From the NCBI GenBank assembly GCA_016777125.1, contig JADHSC010000009.1, positions 1 to 64,000 of the forward strand: a DNA stretch of 64,000 nt. Reading direction: 5' to 3'. Below are positions 26,559 to 33,873 of the stretch, piece after piece (positions within the stretch are counted from its first letter, which is position 1; each line of letters starts with the position of its first letter). Below the pieces are notes generated by a model. The model searched no databases. It worked only from the letters and a program-made list of their open reading frames with translations, and was not told the DNA's origin. The stretch is from Candidatus Poseidoniaceae archaeon. Lineage in GTDB: Archaea > Thermoplasmatota > Poseidoniia > Poseidoniales > Poseidoniaceae. Made by a program: the position numbers and the translations under genes.

Positions 26559-27959
26559 TTGCAGCCAACAGATACCTTGGCTGAAGCCATCGGATTAGTT
26601 GGCTATGCGACAGATGATACTGGCATTGGCGGAGTCCTAAAATCAAGGGTCGCTGATTTTCGTGTCGATGAAATCGCTACAAAGATTACATTGAATCCAA
26701 AAGGCCGATTTACCGTTGCGAAAGTCACTCTTACCAACTGGGAAACAAACCGGTTCTGTAATAATTTATCCAAGAAACTTGGAATCTCTCGTAACCGTAT
26801 CTTCTTTGCTGGAACAAAAGATAAGCGAGCGGTCACATCTCAACTCTTTGTGATCGATGCACCTCAATCCAAAGTTGCAGACGTTGAAATCAACGATGTT
26901 GTCATAGAAGTACTTGGACGTACACATCAAAAGATTGGATTCGGAAACCATCGAGGCAATCGATTCACAATCGTCGTTCGTGGTTGTGCTCATCCTGATG
27001 GATCTCCAATGACTGAAGATGAAGCACTGGATGAAGTTGAAACAATCAAATCCAATATGGTACAAATGCTTGGTGAAGGAAGAGCTCCAAACTGGATTGG
27101 ACCACAACGATTCGGAAGCGGTAGAGCCATCACCGCAGAAGTCGGAGCACGTGTTGTTCAAGAACGATGGGAAGATGCTGCACTCACCTATATTGCCAAA
27201 GAAGGTGCAGATGAGAAAGATACTGTCGCAGCATTCCGAGCCCATGTACGAGAACATGGGATCACTGAAGAAGGCCTTGCTCTCGCTCCAGATTGGCTTG
27301 GATTTGAGCGACGAATGGTCGAACATTTACTCAAGAATCCAGAAGACTTTATTGGAGCATTTAGGAAACTTCCGAACAATCTCCAACTTATGACAGTCCA
27401 TGCATTACAATCCGTAGTGTTCAATCGATCTCTCAAGAAACGTCTTGAAAACGGGTTGAGCATTACTACACCAGTAACGGGTGATTTGGTTGGAAGACTC
27501 GATGAAAAGGGACAACTTGCTGTAAGCAGTTGTGTTACTGTTGAAGACCGAACAGCACCCCGTATCGGACGAAACTGCGATCTGGGAAGACTCACTGTAA
27601 CAGGTCCACTTCCCGGACGAGACATACGCACATGTGAAGGGATACCCGGTGAATTTGAACAATCTGTACTCGAGGAAATGGAACTTGCTGAAACATCATG
27701 GATGGTTGAAGCAATTCCACGTTTGACAACTTCAGGAACCCGACGTTCGTTAACAACATCTTTTTCTGACTTTTCAGTTGAAGTAACACCAAAGGCTGCT
27801 GAAGAAACCCTCGGTGAACGCTGGAATCAAGGTCCTGGCGAAAACAGTCGATGGCATCCAGACGGAGCCTGTTTGAAATTTAGATTTACACTTCCAAGCG
27901 GATCGTATGCTACGATTCTTCTCAGAGAATATATGAGAGGACCTTTGAATCAACTTTGA
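26559..27959 (+). CDS. truD: tRNA pseudouridine synthase D
   Basis: This 466-residue enzyme makes pseudouridine 13 in tRNA in bacterial homologues; the yeast homologue is Pus7. The catalytic Asp is in FAGTKDKRAV. N-terminal FRVDEIATKI, NHRGNRFTIVVRG and NWIGPQRFGSGRA are characteristic. The inserted TRUD domain and the C-terminal end (LPSGSYATILLREYMR) are complete. Translation starts at TTG, chosen from the Shine-Dalgarno at 26546. It is downstream of rpoL in one operon and convergent with the aEF1-beta gene 1 base away. Confidence 0.93.
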   Translation: MQPTDTLAEAIGLVGYATDDTGIGGVLKSRVADFRVDEIATKITLNPKGRFTVAKVTLTNWETNRFCNNLSKKLGISRNRIFFAGTKDKRAVTSQLFVIDAPQSKVADVEINDVVIEVLGRTHQKIGFGNHRGNRFTIVVRGCAHPDGSPMTEDEALDEVETIKSNMVQMLGEGRAPNWIGPQRFGSGRAITAEVGARVVQERWEDAALTYIAKEGADEKDTVAAFRAHVREHGITEEGLALAPDWLGFERRMVEHLLKNPEDFIGAFRKLPNNLQLMTVHALQSVVFNRSLKKRLENGLSITTPVTGDLVGRLDEKGQLAVSSCVTVEDRTAPRIGRNCDLGRLTVTGPLPGRDIRTCEGIPGEFEQSVLEEMELAETSWMVEAIPRLTTSGTRRSLTTSFSDFSVEVTPKAAEETLGERWNQGPGENSRWHPDGACLKFRFTLPSGSYATILLREYMRGPLNQL

Positions 27960-27960
27960 T

Positions 27961-28233
27961 TCAAAGAAGGCCCATCGAAATAACTTCGATTTCGCCAACA
28001 CCGGAAATGCTTGCCATCTTTTCTTCGAAAGCATCAGCAAGTCCTTCACCATCGTTCATAACGACGTGAACTTGTACGAATTTAAGTCCGAAAGCAAGAG
28101 GCTTGATTTCGACGAGTTGAACGTTGTAAGTATCGTCTCCGAGACCTTGAACAGTTGAAGCGATCATCGATGTATCAACATCTTCCATTTCAGCGTCAGG
28201 ATTTACTTTGTATGTCATTGCTACCATGCCCAT
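27961..28233 (-). CDS. ef1b: Translation elongation factor 1-beta (aEF1B)
   Basis: This 90-residue protein is the nucleotide-exchange factor that reloads aEF1A with GTP. The short archaeal form corresponds to the catalytic C-terminal domain of eukaryotic EF1B. The segments MVAMTYKVNPD, VEIKPLAFGLKFVQVHVVMND and GVGEIEVISMGL match the family from start to end. GGTGA precedes the ATG and overlaps the stop of the zinc-ribbon gene upstream, so the two are coupled, a common archaeal pairing. Confidence 0.93.
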   Translation of the reverse strand: MGMVAMTYKVNPDAEMEDVDTSMIASTVQGLGDDTYNVQLVEIKPLAFGLKFVQVHVVMNDGEGLADAFEEKMASISGVGEIEVISMGLL

Positions 28234-28242
28234 GTTCTCACC

Positions 28243-28410
28243 TCAGGGTCCAACGAAGCCGCATTCTGAGCACGTGTAGGAGACACCTTGGTCACGACAT
28301 CGTGGGCTTCGTCCAATGGAGTTGCCGCAGTTTGGACATGGGAAAGCTGTAGAGCCAACTTCTGTCAATGGTATGCCGGATGATGTGCAATTCTTTGCTC
28401 TCTCTGTCAT
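28243..28410 (-). CDS. Small zinc-ribbon protein, 55 residues (HVO_2753-like)
   Basis: The frame runs from ATG at 28410 to TGA at 28243. The protein has a zinc ribbon with CPNCGNSIGRSPRC and YTCSECGFVGP, plus a further upstream Cys. It resembles the archaeal two-zinc-finger HVO_2753/DUF1610 family that is often found next to aEF1-beta. GAGGC lies before its ATG, and its stop TGA forms part of the Shine-Dalgarno of aEF1-beta. A role in translation or RNA binding is inferred only from context. Confidence 0.88.
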   Translation of the reverse strand: MTERAKNCTSSGIPLTEVGSTAFPCPNCGNSIGRSPRCRDQGVSYTCSECGFVGP

Positions 28411-28451
28411 ATTGGTGCCTCAGTTGTAGTTTGCCCACGACCTCCCCTTCT

Positions 28452-28754
28452 TTATGGTTGCGTGCGAAACGTAAGCCTTGATTGGCGACCAACACTAAGC
28501 CAAAGGCTACCATCTTTTTGATAACACCATACATTGTGAATCTGAATAGATTGACCTCTAGCTGCATCAATAGCGTCTTGACCCCATAACTTTACTCGAA
28601 TCCAACCACTGCAATCAGAGAGAACAACATGACGCACGGGCATTGGTTCGTTCTCAACACAAGCCATCGCTAATGGATAACAACGAATCAACTCACCACG
28701 AAAGGAATAGATGAAACGTTTTGATTGAAGATCATGGACGCATGTAGGAGCCAT
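28452..28754 (-). CDS. Single OB-fold protein, 100 residues
   Basis: The pattern of strands (VRHVVLSDCSGWIRVKLWG, AARGQSIQIHNVWCYQKDGSLWLSVG) looks like an OB fold of the kind that binds single-stranded DNA or RNA, related to RPA and tRNA-anticodon domains. There is no zinc finger or second domain, so it could be an accessory subunit. It lies 26 bases downstream of the FtsJ-type methyltransferase gene on the same strand and 41 bases before the zinc-ribbon gene, so it is probably part of one translation-related operon. The fold call is from pattern only. Confidence 0.75.
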   Translation of the reverse strand: MAPTCVHDLQSKRFIYSFRGELIRCYPLAMACVENEPMPVRHVVLSDCSGWIRVKLWGQDAIDAARGQSIQIHNVWCYQKDGSLWLSVGRQSRLTFRTQP

Positions 28755-28780
28755 GCATCAAACAGACACATTAACGATTA

Positions 28781-29527
28781 TTACTCTTCAGATGAATTTT
28801 TCTTCCGACGAACTGTAAATTTGGTTTTCGTTGCAACAACATCATCATCGATTTCATCGCCACCCAGAATTTTGTTGACTTCTGTTTCATAATCTACGAG
28901 AACGGAACCAGTTTCAGTCTTCCAAGGAATATAATTACGACAAATGAGGTACACTTCAGATGATGAATTCCGAGAAGCTTCAGGCGAATAACGACGAACT
29001 GTTGAGAAATGTGGCTTAACAGCATTAATCAATTCTTCAACTCCAACTCCTTGGAACAACTTGGTGACAAAAGAACCACCATTGCAGAGTAGTGGCAGAG
29101 CAAAATCGAACACTTTGGCCACAAGCGTCATTGCTACAGCTTGGTCAATGTTCCATTTGCCAGTGATGTCAGGAGAAATATCTGATACGACTGAATTCAC
29201 TTTACGGCGTTTTAATTCAGTTACTATACGTTCTTGAGTCATTGGATCAGTAATGTCCCCAACCATCAACAGAGCCCCATCAACTGGTTGGCATGGTTCG
29301 AGATCAATTCCAATAACCAATCCAGAAGAACCAACCTCTTCTACTGCAACTTGCGCCCAACCGCCAGGATGGCATCCGACATCAAGAATGACATCACCTT
29401 GACGCATTAATTCAAATCGTGATTGGATTTGCTTTAATTTGAAAGCTGAACGAGCACGATACCCGCTTGCCTTGGCTTGTTTACGCCAAGAATCACGCTT
29501 GTGATTTTCAATCCAGTGATCTGCCAT
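28781..29527 (-). CDS. rlmE: RrmJ/FtsJ-family ribosomal RNA 2'-O-methyltransferase
   Basis: This 248-residue enzyme uses S-adenosylmethionine to methylate a ribose in large-subunit rRNA; the bacterial target is U2552. SAYRARSAFKL-like N-terminus reads SGYRARSAFKLKQI here. The SAM motif ILDVGCHPGGW is intact, DISPDITG carries a catalytic Asp, and the Lys in FVTKLFQG and Glu in SSEVYLICRNY complete the K-D-K-E set. The last 45 residues form a charged extension. It heads the operon running toward aEF1-beta. Confidence 0.9.
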   Translation of the reverse strand: MADHWIENHKRDSWRKQAKASGYRARSAFKLKQIQSRFELMRQGDVILDVGCHPGGWAQVAVEEVGSSGLVIGIDLEPCQPVDGALLMVGDITDPMTQERIVTELKRRKVNSVVSDISPDITGKWNIDQAVAMTLVAKVFDFALPLLCNGGSFVTKLFQGVGVEELINAVKPHFSTVRRYSPEASRNSSSEVYLICRNYIPWKTETGSVLVDYETEVNKILGGDEIDDDVVATKTKFTVRRKKNSSEE

Positions 29528-29629
29528 TGCAATCCCCTAAACCAAATGCTGGAACTCATCATCATAACACCTTCCCAGTATTCATGGTCAAAACGATGAG
29601 ATGAAGGAGGACAAGTACGTCGCCAAGTC

Positions 29630-30559
29630 ATGAGCGGAGTTCGAAAGGCATTGTTTTTGACAATCCTTCTGGCACTTATCCCTCCTGCAGATGCGATTCG
29701 TATCAATCCCGAATCATGGTCGGGTTCTGCATTTGTAGAAGGAGGATTCACTATTCTTGTTGAAGAATACACAACGACATGGTGTGAAAGCTGTGCTCAA
29801 ATCGATGAAGATTTAGAAATTATCACCGATGATCATGGCAGTCGAATATCGATGATTGCTTACCATCCCAGCGATGGAGTCGACGCTTTTCAACCACCTG
29901 CTTCAGAACACAGGCTTGAACGATTACGACTTCAACACTCCGACCTTGCTGGTACACCTTCCTTCATTGTTCAAAACGGATTAGTACGAGAAGGGGTTGA
30001 ATCATGGCCCGATGTTCAAAGTGATATCTTGAAGGAAGAATCAAGTCAACGTGGCTTTACAGAACTGAAAGTTACAGCAGAAACAAACGAAACAGAACTT
30101 ATGGTTACCGTCTTCCCTCCTATCGATCTCAATTACGACAACGACACCCAAATTAGCATCCTCTTTTTGGAACACAACAAAGAGGTTCAAGATGAGTTCA
30201 TCAATCCCGGAACGAATTCCAGAGATAGAGTTCTTGTCGGACTTGCAGAATTCCCCATGATTGGCAATCCCGTATCCATTGATACAACCATTATCGCTCC
30301 ATATGTAGCGAGTTATCCAATCGACTCAATCGACCAATGGAGTGTTGTTGTTGTGCACGAATACACAACTGAAGCGTTAGCAAACAAAACCTTAGCCGAT
30401 TCAAAACCATTGGGAGTTGTAGAGATTAGTCTCAAAGATCCTCATCGTGAAGAAGCAGCAGAACTTCCAATTATCCTCCCTATACTTATCTTCGTAGCCA
30501 TAGGAACTCTGGGTATTATTTCATCCGGTAAAAAGAAAAAGGTAAAAGAAGAGGAATAA
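29630..30559 (+). CDS. Secreted, membrane-anchored thioredoxin-fold protein
   Basis: This 309-residue protein has a signal peptide (KALFLTILLALIPPADA), then a thioredoxin-like domain with the redox motif TTWCESCAQ near residue 52 and a probable cis-Pro in LAGTPSFIV. A beta-rich domain follows, then a single membrane helix near residue 285 and a Lys/Glu tail. It should act outside the membrane as a thiol oxidoreductase. The VKOR-like gene and a second thioredoxin-fold gene lie 1-3 kb away, so they may serve one disulfide pathway. GAAGGAGG lies about 20 bases before the ATG, rather far for use. Confidence 0.85.
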   Translation: MSGVRKALFLTILLALIPPADAIRINPESWSGSAFVEGGFTILVEEYTTTWCESCAQIDEDLEIITDDHGSRISMIAYHPSDGVDAFQPPASEHRLERLRLQHSDLAGTPSFIVQNGLVREGVESWPDVQSDILKEESSQRGFTELKVTAETNETELMVTVFPPIDLNYDNDTQISILFLEHNKEVQDEFINPGTNSRDRVLVGLAEFPMIGNPVSIDTTIIAPYVASYPIDSIDQWSVVVVHEYTTEALANKTLADSKPLGVVEISLKDPHREEAAELPIILPILIFVAIGTLGIISSGKKKKVKEEE

Positions 30560-30662
30560 ATGTATCAAAACAGTTCTCTTTTCGGGGATTTAATACCGGA
30601 ATCTGGAATTTGTTTATGCAAAACACCCATTCATTCATAAGGTATTGTGACAATATAGTATC

Positions 30663-30926
30663 ATGGAAGAAACATTTGAAGCGAACACGCAAGATGATGA
30701 CCATGTCAAGGAATGGATGGTGGAATTCATTGCAGTGGTTAACGATACAACGAACCAACATCTTTCAGTTCTCTATGGAACAGATAAAGAAGATGTTCAA
30801 CGGGCTTTATTGCATGAATTGAGAAGGATCTATACTGATACCGATCGAATTGATGTTACCATCGTTCGCCTTGAAGAATGCAAATCTGAGGAAGGCACCA
30901 TCTTTGAAGGACTCTTTATCCCTTAA
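30663..30926 (+). CDS. Hypothetical protein, 87 residues
   Basis: I do not recognise this acidic soluble protein. It is a single small alpha/beta unit (KEWMVEFIAVVNDTTNQHLSV, QRALLHELRRIYTD, RIDVTIVRLEECK) without cysteine pairs or membrane segments. An AT-rich AATATAGTATC directly precedes the ATG, and no Shine-Dalgarno is seen. Its stop overlaps the convergent gene by 4 bases (TTAA). Confidence 0.65.
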   Translation: MEETFEANTQDDDHVKEWMVEFIAVVNDTTNQHLSVLYGTDKEDVQRALLHELRRIYTDTDRIDVTIVRLEECKSEEGTIFEGLFIP

Positions 30927-31492
30927 GCTCGTTCTCGATAACTAATGATGATGTCTTGGTTATTTTGGAGGATGTAGTTGTCGAATGAATCAATCTCTTC
31001 AAGTGTACCGTTCGCATCACGATTGTACATGACCAGTTCGTGAGTTGAATTGACTCTGTAGTCAAAGATACCAGTCTCATCGAAATGTTGACCCCAAATA
31101 TCGAAAAATACACCGAGTTCTACATCCTCTTCGGTTTGCATTTCTAGGTGGAGTTTACCATCTGAAGAATGCGTGTGGACTACGTGCATATTCGCACCAG
31201 ATTCGTTACAGACGTCACTATTTACACCTACATTTTCAGATATTGTAACAAATTGTTCTTCAATTTGAATGGTCAGATACATGTGATCATGACGTGTGAG
31301 TTCTCCATGAGAGAGACAGGTCGAAGCAAGTGGATGTATTTCATCAAGGGAATTTCTTTGTTCTGTTTCATTCGTAATCTCATTAACTGAAGTTGAGGTT
31401 GAATCATCATTGGAGAGAATGTAGCCGCCTTGATAAGCGACTGCAAGAAGAGCAGTCAATGCAATGACTACAATTGCTGTATCTCGATTCAG
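30923..31492 (-). CDS. Anchored extracytoplasmic protein with a probable non-ATG start
   Basis: I do not recognise this acidic protein of about 189 residues. The first canonical start, TTG at 31459, would cut a hydrophobic segment in half. The frame stays open upstream and encodes NRDTAIVVIALTALLAVAY, a complete signal anchor, before meeting a stop. The only start-like codon there is CTG at 31492, preceded by GGAAGTGA. After the anchor come a Ser/Thr/Glu linker and a beta-rich domain with one or two possible disulfides. It follows the VKOR-like gene directly, with 4 bases between them, so it may belong to that operon. Confidence 0.6.
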   Translation of the reverse strand: MNRDTAIVVIALTALLAVAYQGGYILSNDDSTSTSVNEITNETEQRNSLDEIHPLASTCLSHGELTRHDHMYLTIQIEEQFVTISENVGVNSDVCNESGANMHVVHTHSSDGKLHLEMQTEEDVELGVFFDIWGQHFDETGIFDYRVNSTHELVMYNRDANGTLEEIDSFDNYILQNNQDIIISYRERA

Positions 31493-31496
31493 AGAA

Positions 31497-32105
31497 TCAC
31501 TTCCGAGTTTTCTTTAACTCAGGAGCCCACTCTTCTGATTCGTACAACCTAAGCAAGAAGAAGAAAGCACCCAATGCAATAAGATTGGCAATGTGAGCAG
31601 TTGTACAAAATGGACAAATCAATCCTTCTTTGATCTCATAACTAACGAGAAGGCCAATCACTGGAAGACCTGCAATCGTTGCCCCTAGACCTGCTTTGAG
31701 GAAGGTGGGTGTGGTTAAAGCGAGTGGTTCTTTAGCGATTGTAATAACAATCCAAAGAAGAACACAGAAGGCCACCATTCCGAGAAGGCCCCATGGTTGA
31801 TTGATGAATGGAACGGTATTGTATTCAGGGTTTCCAATAAGACCGTCACAATTGAGGATTGAACTTCCTGTGCAAACGCTTTCCCCTTCACTGAGTTTAT
31901 TGTGCATCCATAGCGTATGTGCAGATACTGTGAATCCGCCTGTACAAACCAGCATTAAACCTGCTAGCGTACGACCACGCTTGGTTGAGGTTGAAGGCCA
32001 TTTGTTGACAAGGAATCCATTCATTGATTCACCCAATGGGGTCATTAGAAGGACACCAAAAGCGATGATAACAGCGTGAAATGAGAGAAGAGTGTACTCA
32101 TTCAT
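31497..32105 (-). CDS. VKOR-like disulfide-forming membrane protein
   Basis: This 202-residue protein has about five membrane helices and two cysteine pairs: Cys78 and Cys86 (VCTGSSILNCDG), and Cys164 and Cys167 (CPFC). The eight-residue spacing of the loop pair and the CxxC in a helix match vitamin K epoxide reductase homologues. In prokaryotes these reoxidise thioredoxin-like partners with quinone and so form disulfides outside the cell. GGAGGTGG precedes the ATG, and ATGA overlaps the stop of the thioredoxin-fold gene upstream, which makes that gene the obvious partner. Confidence 0.9.
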   Translation of the reverse strand: MNEYTLLSFHAVIIAFGVLLMTPLGESMNGFLVNKWPSTSTKRGRTLAGLMLVCTGGFTVSAHTLWMHNKLSEGESVCTGSSILNCDGLIGNPEYNTVPFINQPWGLLGMVAFCVLLWIVITIAKEPLALTTPTFLKAGLGATIAGLPVIGLLVSYEIKEGLICPFCTTAHIANLIALGAFFFLLRLYESEEWAPELKKTRK

Positions 32106-32833
32106 TGTGTTCCACCTCCATATTTCTTTGTCAATTGCTCAATCGCTTCATTGAGTTCGATATAATTATCTCCTGTATAGTCTGTTAGAGGAAATACTTC
32201 TTCGTTTACAGCATCCCAGCCGATAGAGTTAGAACTCTGTCCAGAATTCCAGGCAACCATACCGTCAGGTTGTACCAAGAAGTATGTCGGTGTGGCGCCA
32301 ACATCCCAATCTGCAGCGATATCAACGTCCAAATCATCAACATATGCGAACGTATGTTCGTAGGTATCTCTAAATTCCTTGATTTCGGCACGTGATGAAT
32401 CACTAACGAATTCAACAGCGATTGCAATGAAAATTACCTCAGGACCGTCCCAAACCGAGGATGAATATTGCTCAGCCCAGTTTCCAACATCTTCTGCACT
32501 TTGCTTACAATAGCCACAGTCAGTATCTAAAAATTCAACGGCTATCCAAGGAGCATCACCCGTTGAGTTCGGGCTCCACTCAGGCGTTAAGAGATCATCA
32601 AAAACAAAGGTCTGCCAACCGTTTCCGTTGTAGGCTTCCGATGTAAAAAGAGGGGCTCGCTCTCCAGGTTGTGTACCTGTTGCGATAGGATTGGATGTGA
32701 AAGCTACGACAAGAAGTCCTACAAAGAACAGGGATATCACGATTATAGCGGCTTCACCACGGGCGCTGGCTTCTTCGGAGCGGTATAGATTCTTCATCAT
32801 CTCACTAGTTAAGTCCAAGCAATCCTCAGACAT
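32102..32833 (-). CDS. Membrane-anchored thioredoxin-fold partner of VKOR
   Basis: The ATG at 32833 gives 243 residues; the ATG at 32800 is an alternative, and the longer frame would run into the epimerase gene. An N-terminal anchor (AAIIVISLFFVGLLVVAF) leads to a TlpA/DsbA-like domain with redox motif DTDCGYCKQSAE and the cis-Pro strand VGATPTYFLVQPDG. It should lie outside the membrane and pass electrons from exported proteins to the VKOR-like protein, whose gene overlaps its stop. Confidence 0.87.
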   Translation of the reverse strand: MSEDCLDLTSEMMKNLYRSEEASARGEAAIIVISLFFVGLLVVAFTSNPIATGTQPGERAPLFTSEAYNGNGWQTFVFDDLLTPEWSPNSTGDAPWIAVEFLDTDCGYCKQSAEDVGNWAEQYSSSVWDGPEVIFIAIAVEFVSDSSRAEIKEFRDTYEHTFAYVDDLDVDIAADWDVGATPTYFLVQPDGMVAWNSGQSSNSIGWDAVNEEVFPLTDYTGDNYIELNEAIEQLTKKYGGGTQ

Positions 32834-32864
32834 AAGGGCGATGGTATTGTGCAGAAGACTTCGG

Positions 32865-33809
32865 TCAATTATCAAGACCAATTTCTTGAATCAAAACACG
32901 AGCAGTGTGCCGAACGGCTTCTTCACTGTTGAATTTTACATTGAAACCAGAGGCAATCATTTTGTCAATGGCAAGCATAGCACGTGGAATATCTCCTGCC
33001 CAACCTCGAGAACCACCTGTATATGCAATCTGAGCATCGGCATATCCCGTTTCTTCAACAACAATTTCCGCAATACGTCGGACACTGCATGTATCATGGC
33101 TGCCCAGGTTGAAAAGATTGAGCGGTTCATTTTGGTGTTCCATCACATGAAGAATGCCACTGACGCAATCTCCAACTTCCATGTAGGACTTTTCTTGTCG
33201 CCCATCGCCAAGAACTTCGAGCTCAGCAGGGTTTTTCTTGAGTTTATGGATGAAATCAAAGATTACGCCGTGTGTTCCACGATCGCCGATGATGTTTGCA
33301 AATCTGAAGATGTAGCCTTGGAGGCCAAACGTTCCAACCCAACTGCTGACCAGCGATTCACCTGCTGATTTACTTGCCCCATACAATGAGATTGGCATGC
33401 ATGGACCGTGATTCTCAGGCGTTGGCATCGGCGCATTTTCGCCATAAACGACTGAAGAGGAAGCAAACATAATTTTTGGAACACCATGTACTCGCATAGA
33501 TTCAACAACATTGTACGTTGCAAGGGTTCCTTGTTTGAGATCAGTATCTGTGATTTGAGTACCTAATCGAATATCTGGATTGGCAGCAAAATGGAAGACA
33601 ACATCGACACCTTCGAAGTATTGAGACATTGCTTCATAATCTGTAATATCGACATGATGATGGGTGACTTGGCTGGAATGATGGGCAAGAAATTCCTCTT
33701 TTCCGCTCGATAAATTATCGAGGACAATAACATCATCTCCACGCTCAACCAAACGGTCAATCAAATGTGAACCAATAAATCCAGCACCGCCAGTGACTAA
33801 ACTTCGCAT
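32865..33809 (-). CDS. NAD-dependent sugar-nucleotide epimerase/dehydratase
   Basis: This 314-residue enzyme is an extended short-chain dehydrogenase of the UDP-glucose 4-epimerase type. The NAD-binding GGAGFIGSH is near residue 7, DNLSSG binds the ribose, and the catalytic pair appears as SSSVVYG and YGASKSAGE (YxxxK). The length and order match GalE-like proteins. The exact sugar cannot be told. It probably supplies activated sugars for the glycosyltransferases at 37.6 and 53.9 kb that would decorate surface proteins or lipids. Confidence 0.9.
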   Translation of the reverse strand: MRSLVTGGAGFIGSHLIDRLVERGDDVIVLDNLSSGKEEFLAHHSSQVTHHHVDITDYEAMSQYFEGVDVVFHFAANPDIRLGTQITDTDLKQGTLATYNVVESMRVHGVPKIMFASSSVVYGENAPMPTPENHGPCMPISLYGASKSAGESLVSSWVGTFGLQGYIFRFANIIGDRGTHGVIFDFIHKLKKNPAELEVLGDGRQEKSYMEVGDCVSGILHVMEHQNEPLNLFNLGSHDTCSVRRIAEIVVEETGYADAQIAYTGGSRGWAGDIPRAMLAIDKMIASGFNVKFNSEEAVRHTARVLIQEIGLDN

Positions 33810-33873
33810 GATTTCGCGTAGCCATACTCTATGTCAAAGTTTGCTATTGCATCGAAGCAAGGTTTTCTATGCT

